Position numbers and translations under genes: made by a program. This document shows positions 14,474 through 28,000 of a DNA stretch of 64,000 nt, piece after piece (positions within the stretch are counted from its first letter, which is position 1; each line of letters begins with the position of its first letter). The notes under the pieces were generated by a model. That model searched no databases. It was not told where the DNA came from and saw only the letters and a list, made by a program, of their open reading frames with translations. The stretch is from Bimastos eiseni (lineage: Eukaryota; Annelida; Clitellata; Crassiclitellata; Lumbricidae). Where the stretch lies: NCBI GenBank assembly GCA_959347315.1, contig OY365809.1, positions 44,241,496 to 44,305,495 of the forward strand, given 5' to 3'.

Positions 14474-15660
14474 AATTCTGCATTGACATCTTCACTTTTT
14501 CCAATTGAATGGCAGAAATTAAGGTTTCATTATTTGGGAAGATAACGATGAACCCGGGTTCACCGACAATTTGGCGAGAAACTCGACATTCTCCAAACCA
14601 AATAATATTTATCCAGTATCTGTTGGGACCTATTGGCATCAAAATTCTGCATTGACATCTTCACTTCTCCAATAGAATGGCAGAAATTAAGGTTTCATTA
14701 TTTGGGAATATGACGATGAACCCGGGTTCACCGACATTTTGGGGAGAAAGTCAACAGGCTCCAATCCAAATAATATTTATCCAGTATCTGTTGGGACCTA
14801 GTGGCATCAAAATTCTGCATTGACATCTTCACTTCTTCCAATAGAATGGCAGAAATTAAGGTTTCATTATTTGGGAAGATAACGATGAACCCGGGTTCAC
14901 CGACATTTTGGCGAGAAACTCGACATGCTCCAAACCAAATAATATTTATCCAGTGTCTGTTAGGGGCCATTAGCATCAAAATTCTGCATTGACATCTTCA
15001 CCTCTTCCAATAGATTAGCAGAAATTAAGGTTTCATTATTTGGAAAGATAACGATGAACCCGGGTTCACCGACATTTTGGCGAGAAACTCGACATGCTCC
15101 AAACCAAATAATATTTATCCAGTATCTGTTGGGACCTATTGGCATCAAAATTCTGCATTGACATCTTCACTTCTTCCAATAGAATGGCAGAAATTAAGGT
15201 TTCATTATTTGGAAAGATAACGATGAACCCGGGGGTTCACCGACATTTTGGCGAGAAACTCGACATGCTCCAAACCAAATAATATTTATCCAGTGTCTGT
15301 TAGGGGCCATTAGCATCAAAATTCTGCATTGACATCTTCACTTCTTCCAATAGATTAGCAGAAATTAAGGTTTCATTATTTGGAAAGATAACGATGAACC
15401 CGGGTTCACCGACATTTTGGCGAGAAACTCGACATGCTCCAAACCAAATAATATTTATCCAGTGTCTGTTGGGACCTATTGGCATCAAAATTCTGCATTG
15501 ACATCTTCACTTCTTCCAATAGATTCGCAGAAATTAAGGTTTCATTATTTGGAAAGATAACGATGAACCCGGGTTCACCGACATTTTGGCGAAAAACTCG
15601 ACATGCTCCAAACCAAATAATATTTATCCAGTATCTGTTAGGGCCCATTAGCATCAAAAT
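14300..15660. repeat. Satellite block copied from the 7.8-9.15 kb region
   Basis: Monomers at 14391, 14728, 14960, 15300 and 15406 match those at 7881, 8218, 8450, 8790 and 8896 with a constant offset of 6,510 bp. They include the variant with two extra G bases (CCCGGGGGTTC). From about 16145 the matching offset becomes 6,848 bp, two monomers more, so the two copies differ by a two-monomer indel. Confidence 0.7.
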
Positions 15661-16250
15661 TCTGCATTGACATCTTCACCTCTTCCAATAGATTAGCAGA
15701 AATTAAGGTTTCATTATTTGGGAAGATAACGATGAACCCGGGTTCACCGACATTTTGGCGAGAAACTCGACATGCTCCAAACCAAATAATATTTATCCAG
15801 TGTCTGTTAGGGGCCATTAGCATCAAAATTCTGCATTGACATCTTCACCTCTTCCAATAGATTAGCAGAAATTAAGGTTTCATTATTTGGAAAGATAACG
15901 ATGAACCCGGGTTCACGGACATTTTGGCGAGAAACTCGACATGCTCCAAACCAAATAATATTTATCCAGTATCTGTTAGGGCCCATTAGCATCAAAATTC
16001 TGCATTGACATCTTCACTTCTTCCAATAGATTAGCAGAAATTAAGGTTTCATTATTTGGAAAGATTACGATGAACCCGGGTTCACCGACATTTTGGCGAG
16101 AAACTCGACATGCTCCAAACCAAATAATATTTATCCAGTATCTGTTAGGGCCCATTGGCATCAAAATTCTGCATTGACATCTTCACTTCTTCCAATAGAT
16201 TAGCAGAAATTAAGGTTTCATTATTTGGGAAGATAACGATGAACCCGGGT

Positions 16251-18954
16251 TCACCGACATTTTGGCGAGAAACTCGACATGCTCCAAACCAAATAATATT
16301 TATCCAGTATCTGTTGGGACCTATTGGCATAAAAATTCTGCATTGACATCTTCACTTCTTCCAATAGAATGGCAGAAATTAAGGTTTCATTATTTGGGAA
16401 GATGACGATGAACCCGGGTTCACCGACATTTTGGGGAGAAACTCGACATGTTCCAAACCAAATAATATTTATCCAGTATCTGTGAGGACCTATTGGCATC
16501 AAAATTCTGCATTGACATCTTCACTTCTTCCAATAGATTGGCAGAAATTAAGGTTTCATTATTTGGAAAGATAACGATGAACCCGGGTTCACCGACATTT
16601 TGGCGAGAAACTCGACAATCTCCAAAGCAAATAATATTTATCCAGTATCTGTTGGGACCTATTGGCATCAAAATTCTGCATTGACATCTTCACCTCTTCC
16701 AATAGAATGGCAGAAATTAAGGTTTCATTATTTGGAAAGATAACGATGAACCCGGGTTCACCGACATTTTGGCGAGAAACTCGACAATCTCCAACGCAAA
16801 TAATATTTATCCAGTATCTGTTGGGACCTATTGGCATCGAAATTCTGCATTGACATCTTCACCTCTTCCAATAGAATGGCAGAAATTAAGGTTTCATTAT
16901 TTGGAAAGATAACGATGAACCCGGGTTCACGGACATTTTGGCGAGAAACTCGACATGCTCCAAACCAAATAATATTTATCCAGTATCTGTTAGGGCCCAT
17001 TAGCATCAAAATTCTGCATTGACATCTTCACTTCTTCCAATAGATTAGCAGAAATTAAGGTTTCATTATTTGGAAAGATTACGATGAACCCGGGTTCACC
17101 GACATTTTGGCGAGAAACTCGACATGCTCCAAACCAAATAATATTTATCCAGTATCTGTTAGGGCCCATTGGCATCAAAATTCTGCATTGACATCTTCAC
17201 TTCTTCCAATAGATTAGCAGAAATTAAGGTTTCATTATTTGGAAAGATAACGATGAACCCGGGTTCACCGATATTTTGGCGAGAAACTCGACACTCTCCA
17301 AACCAAATAATATTTATCCAGTGTCTGTTTGGGCCCATTAGCATCAAAATTCTGCATTGACATCTTCACTTCTTCCAATAGATTGGCAGAAATTAAGGTT
17401 TCATTATTTGGAAAGATAACGATGAACCCGGGTTCACCGAGATTTTGGCGAGAAACTCGACACTCTCCAAACCAAATAATATTTATCCAGTATCTGTTGG
17501 GACCTATTGGCATCAAAATTCTGCATTGACATCTTCACTTCTTCCAATAGAATGGCAGAAATTAAGGTTTCATTATTTGGAAAGATAACGATGAACCCGG
17601 GTTCACCGACATTTTGGCGAGCAACTAGACATGTTCCAAACCAAATAATATTTATCCAGTATCTGTTGGGACCTATTGGCATAAAAATTCTGCATTGACA
17701 TCTTCACTTCTTCCAATAGAATGGCAGAAATTAAGGTTTCATTATTTGGGAAGATGACGATGAACCCGGGTTCACCGACATTTTGGGGAGAAACTCGACA
17801 TGTTCCAAACCAAATAATATTTATCCAGTATCTGTGAGGACCTATTGGCATCAAAATTCTGCATTGACATCTTCACTTCTTCCAATAGATTGGCAGAAAT
17901 TAAGGTTTCATTATTTGGAAAGATAACGATGAACCCGGGTTCACCGACATTTTGGCGAGAAACTCGACAATCTCCAAAGCAAATAATATTTATCCAGTAT
18001 CTGTTGGGACCTATTGGCATCAAAATTCTGCATTGACATCTTCACCTCTTCCAATAGAATGGCAGAAATTAAGGTTTCATTATTTGGAAAGATAACGATG
18101 AACCCGGGTTCACCGACATTTTGGCGAGAAACTCGACAATCTCCAACGCAAATAATATTTATCCAGTATCTGTTGGGACCTATTGGCATCGAAATTCTGC
18201 ATTGACATCTTCACCTCTTCCAATAGAATGGCAGAAATTAAGGTTTCATTATTTGGAAAGATAACGATGAACCCGGGTTCACGGACATTTTGGCGAGAAA
18301 CTCGACATGCTCCAAACCAAATAATATTTATCCAGTATCTGTTAGGGCCCATTAGCATCAAAATTCTGCATTGACATCTTCACTTCTTCCAATAGATTAG
18401 CAGAAATTAAGGTTTCATTATTTGGAAAGATTACGATGAACCCGGGTTCACCGACATTTTGGCGAGAAACTCGACATGCTCCAAACCAAATAATATTTAT
18501 CCAGTATCTGTTAGGGCCCATTGGCATCAAAATTCTGCATTGACATCTTCACTTCTTCCAATAGATTAGCAGAAATTAAGGTTTCATTATTTGGAAAGAT
18601 AACGATGAACCCGGGTTCACCGATATTTTGGCGAGAAACTCGACACTCTCCAAACCAAATAATATTTATCCAGTGTCTGTTTGGGCCCATTAGCATCAAA
18701 ATTCTGCATTGACATCTTCACTTCTTCCAATAGATTGGCAGAAATTAAGGTTTCATTATTTGGAAAGATAACGATGAACCCGGGTTCACCGAGATTTTGG
18801 CGAGAAACTCGACACTCTCCAAACCAAATAATATTTATCCAGTATCTGTTGGGACCTATTGGCATCAAAATTCTGCATTGACATCTTCACTTCTTCCAAT
18901 AGAATGGCAGAAATTAAGGTTTCATTATTTGGAAAGATAACGATGAACCCGGGT
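16251..18954. repeat. Eight-monomer (1,352-bp) tandem duplication
   Basis: Monomers at 16251, 16420, 16589, 16758, 16990, 17159, 17265 and 17434 recur at 17603, 17772, 17941, 18110, 18342, 18511, 18617 and 18786. The shift is exactly 1,352 bp (8 x 169). Rare variants such as CCAACGCAAAT and CATCGAAATT are shared by the two copies, which supports a recent duplication. Confidence 0.85.
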
Positions 18955-20166
18955 TCACCGACATTTTGGCGAGCAACTCGACATGTTCCAAACCAAATAA
19001 TATTTATCCGGTATCTGTGAGGACCTATTGGCATCAAAATTCTGCATTGACATCTTCACTTCTTCCAGTAGATTAGCAGAAATTAATGTTTCATTATTTG
19101 GGAAGATAACGATGAACCCGGGTTCACCGACATTTTGGCGAGAAACTCGACATGCTCCAAACCAAATAATATTTATCCAGTATCTGTTAGGGCCCATTAG
19201 CATCAAAATTCTGCATTGACATCTTCACGTTTTCCAATTGAATGGCAGAAATTAAGGTTTCATTATTTGCGAAGATAACGATGAACCCGGGTTCACCGAC
19301 ATTTTGGCGAGAAACTGGACATTCTCCAAACCAAATAATATTTATCCAGTATCTGTTAGGGCCCATTGGCATCAAAATTCTGCATTGACATCTTCACTTC
19401 TTCCAATAGATTAGCAGAAATTAAGGTTTCATTATTTGGAAAGATAACGATGAACCCGGGTTCACCGATATTTTGGCGAGAAACTCGACACTCTCCAAAC
19501 CAAATAATATTTATCCAGTATCTGTTGGGACCTATTGGCATCAAAATTCTGCATTGACATCTTCACTTCTTCCAATAGAATGGCAGAAATTAAGGTTTCA
19601 TTATTTGGAAAGATAACGATGAACCCGGGTTCACCGACATTTTGGCGAGAAACTCGACATGTTCCAAACCAAATAATATTTATCCGGTATCTGTTGGGAC
19701 CTATTGGCATCAAAATTCTGCATTGACATCTTCACTTCTTCCAGTAGATTAGCAGAAATTAAGGTTTCATTATTTTGGAAGATAACGATGAACCCGGGTT
19801 CACCGACATTTTGGCGAGAAACTGGACATTCTCCAAACCAAATAATATTTATCCAGTATCTGTTAGGGCCCATTGGCATCAAAATTCTGCATTGACATCT
19901 TCACTTCTTCCAATAGATTAGCAGAAATTAAGGTTTCATTATTTGGGAAGATAACGATGAACCCGGGTTCACCGACATTTTGGCGAGAAACTGGACATTC
20001 TCCAAACCAAATAATATTTATCCAGTATCTGTTAGGGCCCATTGGCATCAAAATTCTGCATTGACATCTTCACTTCTTCCAATAGATTAGCAGAAATTAA
20101 GGTTTCATTATTTGGGAAGATAACGATGAACCCAGGTTCACCGACATTTTGACGATGAACCCGGGT

Positions 20167-22166
20167 TCACCGACATTTTGGCGAGAAACTCGACATTCTC
20201 CAAACCAAATAATATTTATCCAGTATCTGTGAGGACCTAGTGGCATCAAAATTCTGCATTGACATCTTCACTTTTTCCAATTGAATGGCAGAAATTAAGG
20301 TTTCATTATTTGGGAAGATAACGATGAACCCGGGTTCACCGACAATTTGGCGAGAAACTCGACATGCTCCAAACCAAATAATATTTATCCAGTGTCTGTT
20401 TTTGCCCATTAGCATCAAAATTCTGCATTGACATCTTCACTTCTTCCAATAGATTAGCAGAAATTAAGGTTTCATTATTTGGAAAGATAACGATGAACCC
20501 GGGTTCACCGAGATTTTGGCGAGAAACTCGACACTCTCCAAACCAAATAATATTGATCCAGTATCTGTTGGGACCTATTGGCATCAAAATTCTGCATTGA
20601 CATCTTCACTTCTTCCAATAGAATGGCAGAAATTAAGGTTTCATTATTTGGAAAGATAACGATGAACCCGGGTTCACCGACATTTTGGCGAGAAACTCGA
20701 CATGTTCCAAACCATATAATATTTATCCGGTATCTGTGAGGACCTATTGGCATCAAAATTCTGCATTGACATCTTCACTTCTTCCAGTAGATTAGCAGAA
20801 ATTAATGTTTCATTATTTGGGAAGATAACGATGAACCCGGGTTCACCGACATTTTGGCGAGAAACTCGACATGCTCCAAACCAAATAATATTTATCCAGT
20901 ATCTGTTAGGGCCCATTAGCATCAAAATTCTGCATTGACATCTTCACGTTTTCCAATTGAATGGCAGAAATTAAGGTTTCATTATTTGGGAAGATAACGA
21001 TGAACCCGGGTTCACCGACATTTTGGCGAGAAACAGGACATTCTCGAAACCAAATAATATTTATCCAGTATCTGTTAGGGCCCATTGGCATCAAAATTCT
21101 GCATTGACATCTTCACTTCTTCCAATAGATTAGCAGAAATTAAGGTTTCATTATTTGGAAAGATAACGATGAACCCGGGTTCACCGATATTTTGGCGAGA
21201 AACTCGACACTCTCCAAACCAAATAATATTTATCCAGTATCTGTTGGGACCTATTGGCATCAAAATTCTGCATTGACATCTTCACTTCTTCCAATAGAAT
21301 GGCAGAAATTAAGGTTTCATTATTTGGAAAGATAACGATGAACCCGGGTTCACCGACATTTTGGCGAGAAACTGGACATTCTCCAAACCAAATAATATTT
21401 ATCCAGTATCTGTTAGGGCCCATTGGCATCAAAATTCTGCATTGACATCTTCACTTCTTCCAATAGATTAGCAGAAATTAAGGTTTCATTATTTGGGAAG
21501 ATAACGATGAACCCAGGTTCACCGACATTTTGACGATGAACCCGGGTTCACCGACATTTTGGCGAGAAACTCGACATGCTCCAAACCAAATAATATTTAT
21601 CCAATGTCTGTTAGGGCTCATTAGCATCAAAATTCTGCATTGACTTCTTCACCTCTTCGAATAGATTAGCAGAAATTAAGGTTTCATTATTTGGGAAGAT
21701 AACGATGAACCCGGGTTCACCGACATTTCGGCGAGAAACTCGACATTCTCCAAACCAAATAATATTTATCCAGTATCTGTGAGGACCTAGTGGCATCAAA
21801 ATTCTGCATTGACATCTTCACTTCTTCCAATATATTAGCAGAAATTAAGGTTTCATTATTTGGGAAGATAACGATGAACCCAGGTTCACCGACATTTTGA
21901 CGATGAACCCGGGTTCACCGACATTTTGGCGAGAAACTCGACATGTTCCAAACCAAATAATATTTATCCGGTATCTGTTGGGACCTATTGGCATCAAAAT
22001 TCTGCATTGACATCTTCACCTCTTCGAATAGATTAGCAGAAATTAAGGTTTCATTATTTGGAAAGATTACGATGAACCCGGGTTCACCGACATTCTGGCG
22101 AGAAACTCGACATGCTCCAAACCAAATAATATTTATCCAGTGTCTGTTGGGACCTATTGGCATCAA
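20167..22166. repeat. Long-range satellite block B, copy 2
   Basis: Second copy of the ordered variant series first seen at 12474 (offset 7,693 bp). It carries a private change: TGTCTGTTTTTGCCC near 20396 replaces the usual TGTCTGTTTGGGCCC. Confidence 0.7.
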
Positions 22167-24411
22167 AATTCTGCATTGACATCTTCACTTCTTTCAATAG
22201 ATTCGCAGAAATTAAGGTTTCATTATTTGGAAAGATAACGATGAACCCGGGTTCACCGACATTTTGGCGAAAAACTCGACATGCTCCAAACCAAATAATA
22301 TTTATCCAGTATCTGTTAGGGCCCATTAGCATCAAAATTCTGCATTGACATCTTCACCTCTTCCAATAGATTAGCAGAAATTAAGGTTTCATTATTTGGG
22401 AAGATAACGATGAACCCGGGTTCACCGACATTTTGGCGAGAAACTCGACATGCTCCAAACCAAATAATATTTATCCAGTGTCTGTTAGGGGCCATTAGCA
22501 TCAAAATTCTGCATTGACATCTTCACCTCTTCCAATAGATTAGCAGAAATTAAGGTTTCATTATTTGGAAAGATAACGATGAACCCGGGTTCACCGACAT
22601 TTTGGCGAGAAACTCGACATGCTCCAAACCAAATAATATTTATCCAGTATCTGTTGGGACCTATTGGCATAAAAATTCTGCATTGACATCTTCACTTCTT
22701 CCAATAGAATGGCAGAAATTAAGGTTTCATTATTTGGGAAGATGACGATGAACCCGGGTTCACCGACATTTTGGGGAGAAACTCGACATGCTCCAAACCA
22801 AATAATATTTATCCAGTATCTGTGAGGACCTATTGGCATCAAAATTCTGCATTGACATCTTCACTTCTTCCAATAGAATGGCAGAAATTAAGGTTTCATT
22901 ATTTGGAAAGATAACGATGAACCCGGGTTCACCGACATTTTGGCGAGAAACTGGACATTCTCCAAACCAAATAATATTTATCCAGTATCTGTTAGGGCCC
23001 ATTGGCATCAAAATTCTGCATTGACATCTTCACTTCTTCCAATAGATTAGCAGAAATTAAGGTTTCATTATTTGGGAAGATAACGATGAACCCAGGTTCA
23101 CCGACATTTTGACGATGAACCCGGGTTCACCGACATTTTGGCGAGAAACTCGACATGCTCCAAACCAAATAATATTTATCCAATGTCTGTTAGGGCTCAT
23201 TAGCATCAAAATTCTGCATTGACATCTTCACCTCTTCGAATAGATTAGCAGAAATTAAGGTTTCATTATTTGGGAAGATAACGATGAACCCGGGTTCACC
23301 GACATTTCGGCGAGAAACTCGACATTCTCCAAACCAAATAACATTTATCCAGTATCTGTGAGGACCTAGTGGCATCAAAATTCTGCATTGACATCTTCAC
23401 TTCTTCCAATATATTAGCAGAAATTAAGGTTTCATTATTTGGGAAGATAACGATGAACCCAGGTTCACCGACATTTTGACGATGAACCCGGGTTCACCGA
23501 CATTTTGGCGAGAAACTCGACATGTTCCAAACCAAATAATATTTATCCGGTATCTGTTGGGACCTATTGGCATCAAAATTCTGCATTGACATCTTCACTT
23601 CTTCCAATAGAATGGCAGAAATTAAGGTTTCATTATTTGGAAAGATAACGATGAACCCGGGTTCACCGACATTTTGGCGAGAAACTCGACATGCTCCAAA
23701 CCAAATAATATTTATCCAGTGTCTGTTGGGACCTATTGGCATCAAAATTCTGCATTGACATCTTCACTTCTTCCAATAGATTCGCAGAAATTAAGGTTTC
23801 ATTATTTGGAAAGATAACGATGAACCCGGGTTCACCGACATTTTGGCGAAAAACTCGACATGCTCCAAACCAAATAATATTTATCCAGTATCTGTTAGGG
23901 CCCATTAGCATCAAAATTCTGCATTGACATCTTCACCTCTTCCAATAGATTAGCAGAAATTAAGGTTTCATTATTTGGGAAGATAACGATGAACCCGGGT
24001 TCACCGACATTTTGGCGAGAAACTCGACATGCTCCAAACCAAATAATATTTATCCAGTGTCTGTTAGGGGCCATTAGCATCAAAATTCTGCATTGACATC
24101 TTCACCTCTTATGATAGATTAACAGAAATTAAGGTTTCATTATTTGGAAAGATAACGATGAACCCGGGTTCACCGACATTTTGGCGAGAAACTCGACATG
24201 CTCCAAACCAAATAATATTTATCCAGTATCTGTTGGGACCTATTGGCATAAAAATTCTGCATTGACATCTTCACTTCTTCCAATAGAATGGCAGAAATTA
24301 AGGTTTCATTATTTGGGAAGATGACGATTAACCCGGGTTCACCGACATTTTGGGGAGAAACTCGACATGCTCCAAACCAAATAATATTTATCCAGTATCT
24401 GTGAGGACCTA
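21254..24411. repeat. 1,579-bp tandem duplication with two 29-bp insertion monomers
   Basis: Variant monomers at 21254, 21611, 21915, 22084, 22316 and 22591 recur at 22833, 23190, 23494, 23663, 23895 and 24170. The shift of 1,579 bp equals nine 169-bp monomers plus two 29-bp insertions. Those insertions are seen at 21506 and 21873, and again at 23085 and 23452. Confidence 0.8.
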
Positions 24412-26734
24412 TTGGCATCGAAATTCTGCATTGACATCTTCACTTCTTCCAATAGATTGGCAGAAATTAAGGTTTCATTATTTGGAAAGATAACGATGAA
24501 CCCGGGTTCACCGACATTTTGGCGAGAAACTCGACAATCTCCAAAGCAAATAATATTTATCCAGTATCTGTTGGGACCTATTGGCATCAAAATTCTGCAT
24601 TGACATCTTCACCTCTTCCAATAGAATGGCAGAAATTAAGGTTTCATTATTTGGAAAGATAACGATGAACCCGGGTTCACCGACATTTTGGCGAGAAACT
24701 CGACATTCTCCAAACCAAATAATATTTATCCAGTATCTGTTGGGACCTATTGGCATCAAAATTCTGCATTGACATCTTCACCTCTTCCAATAGATTAGCA
24801 GAAATTAAGGTTTCATTATTTGGAAAGATAACGATGAACCCGGGTTCACCGACATTTTGGCGAGAAACTCGACATGCTCCAAACCAAATAATATTTATCC
24901 AATGTCTGTTAGGGCTCATTAGCATCAAAATTCTGCATTGACATCTTCACCTCTTCGAATAGATTAGCAGAAATTAAGGTTTCATTATTTGGAAAGATAA
25001 CGATGAACCCGGGTTCACGGACATTTTGGCGAGAAACTCGACATGCTCCAAACCAAATAATATTTATCCAGTATCTGTTAGGGCCCATTAGCATCAAAAT
25101 TCTGCATTGACATCTTCACTTCTTCCAATAGATTAGCAGAAATTAAGGTTTCATTATTTGGAAAGATTACGATGAACCCGGGTTCACCGACATTTTGGCG
25201 AGAAACTCGACATTCTCCAAACCAAATAATATTTATCCAGTATCTGTTAGGGCCCATTGGCATCAAAATTCTGCATTGACTTCTTCACTTCTTCCAATAG
25301 ATTAGCAGAAATTAAGGTTTCATTATTTGGAAAGATAACGATGAACCCGGGTTCACCGATATTTTGGCGAGAAACTCGACACTCTCCAAACCAAATAATA
25401 TTTATCCAGTGTCTGTTTGGGCCCATTAGCATCAAAATTCTGCATTGACATCTTCACTTCTTCCAATAGATTGACAGAAATTAAGGTTTTCATTATTTGG
25501 AAAGATAACGATGAACCCGGGTTCACCGAGATTTTGGCGAGAAACTCGACACTCTCCAAACCAAATAATATTTATCCAGTATCTGTTGGGACCTATTGGC
25601 ATCAAAATTCTGCATTGACATCTTCACTTCTTCCAATAGAATGGCAGAAATTAAGGTTTCATTATTTGGAAAGATAACGATGAACCCGGGTTCACCGACA
25701 TTTTGGCGAGAAACTCGACATGTTCCAAACCAAATAATATTTATCCGGTATCTGTGAGGACCTAGTGGCATCAAAATTCTGCGTTGACATCTTCACTTCT
25801 TCCAGTAGATTAGCAGAAATTAATGTTTCATTATTTGGGAAGATAACGATGAACCCGGGTTCACCGACATTTTGGCGAGAAACTCGACATGCTCCAAACC
25901 AAATAATATTTATCCAGTATCTGTTAGGGCCCATTAGCATCAAAATTCTGCATTGACATCTTCACGTTTTCCAATTGAATGGCAGAAATTAAGGTTTCAT
26001 TATTTGGGAAGATAACGATGAACCCGGGTTCACCGACATTTTGGCGAGAAACTGGACATTCTCCAAACCAAATAATATTTATCCAGTATCTGTTAGGGCC
26101 CATTGGCATCAAAATTCTGCATTGACATCTTCACTTCTTCCAATAGATTAGCAGAAATTAAGGTTTCATTATTTGGAAAGATAACGATGAACCCGGGTTC
26201 ACCGATATTTTGGCGAGAAACTCGACACTCTCCAAACCAAATAATATTTATCCAGTATCTGTTGGGACCTATTGGCATCAAAATTCTGCATTGACATCTT
26301 CACTTCTTCCAATAGAATGGCAGAAATTAAGGTTTCATTATTTGGAAAGATAACGATGAACCCGGGTTCACCGACATTTTGGCGAGAAACTCGACATGTT
26401 CCAAACCAAATAATATTTATCCGGTATCTGTTGGGACCTATTGGCATCAAAATTCTGCATTGACATCTTCACTTCTTCCAATAGATTAGCAGAAATTAAG
26501 GTTTCATTATTTGGGAAGATAACGATGAACCCGGGTTCACCGACATTTTAGCGAGAAACTGGACATTCTCCAAACCAAATAATATTTATCCAGTATCTGT
26601 TAGGGCCCATTGGCATCAAAATTCTGCATTGACATCTTCACTTCTTCCAATAGATTAGCAGAAATTAAGGTTTCATTATTTGGGAAGATAACGATGAACC
26701 CAGGTTCACCGACATTTTGACGATGAACCCGGGT

Positions 26735-28000
26735 TCACCGACATTTTGGCGAGAAACTCGACATTCTCCAAACCAAATAATATTTATCCAGTATCTGTGA
26801 GGACCTAGTGGCATCAAAATTCTGCATTGACATCTTCACTTTTTCCAATTGAATGGCAGAAATTAAGGTTTCATTATTTGGGAAGATAACGATGAACCCG
26901 GGTTCACCGACAATTTGGCGAGAAACTCGACATGCTCCAAACCAAATAATATTTATCCAGTGTCTGTTTGGGCCCATTAGCATCAAAATTCTGCATTGAC
27001 ATCTTCACTTCTTCCAATAGATTAGCAGAAATTAAGGTTTCATTATTTGGAAAGATAACGATGAACCCGGGTTCACCGAGATTTTGGCGAGAAACTCGAC
27101 ACTCTCCAAACCAAATAATATTTATCCAGTATCTGTTGGGACCTATTGGCATCAAAATTCTGCATTGACATCTTCACTTCTTCCAATAGAATGGCAGAAA
27201 TTAAGGTTTCATTATTTGGAAAGATAACGATGAACCCGGGTTCACCGACATTTTGGCGAGAAACTCGACATGTTCCAAACCAAATAATATTTATCCGGTA
27301 TCTGTGAGGACCTATTGGCATCAAAATTCTGCATTGACATCTTCACTTCTTCCAGTAGATTAGCAGAAATTAATGTTTCATTATTTGGGAAGATAACGAT
27401 GAACCCGGGTTCACCGACATTTTGGCGAGAAACTCGACATGCTCCAAACCAAATAATATTTATCCAGTATCTGTTAGGGCCCATTAGCATCAAAATTCTG
27501 CATTGACATCTTCACGTTTTCCAATTGAATGGCAGAAATTAAGGTTTCATTATTTGGGAAGATAACGATGAACCCGGGTTCACCGACATTTTGGCGAGAA
27601 ACAGGACATTCTCCAAACCAAATAATATTTATCCAGTATCTGTTAGGGCCCATTGGCATCAAAATTCTGCATTGACATCTTCACTTCTTCCAATAGATTA
27701 GCAGAAATTAAGGTTTCATTATTTGGAAAGATAACGATGAACCCGGGTTCACCGATATTTTGGCGAGAAACTCGACACTCTCCAAACCAAATAATATTTA
27801 TCCAGTATCTGTTGGGACCTATTGGCATCAAAATTCTGCATTGACATCTTCACTTCTTCCAATAGAATGGCAGAAATTAAGGTTTCATTATTTGGAAAGA
27901 TAACGATGAACCCGGGTTCACCGACATTTTGGCGAGAAACTGGACATTCTCCAAACCAAATAATATTTATCCAGTATCTGTTAGGGCCCATTGGCATCAA
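26735..28000. repeat. Long-range satellite block B, copy 3
   Basis: Third copy of the variant series (monomers at 26735, 26904, 27073, 27242, 27474, 27643 and 27749), 6,568 bp after copy 2. After about 28000 the order changes. Confidence 0.7.
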
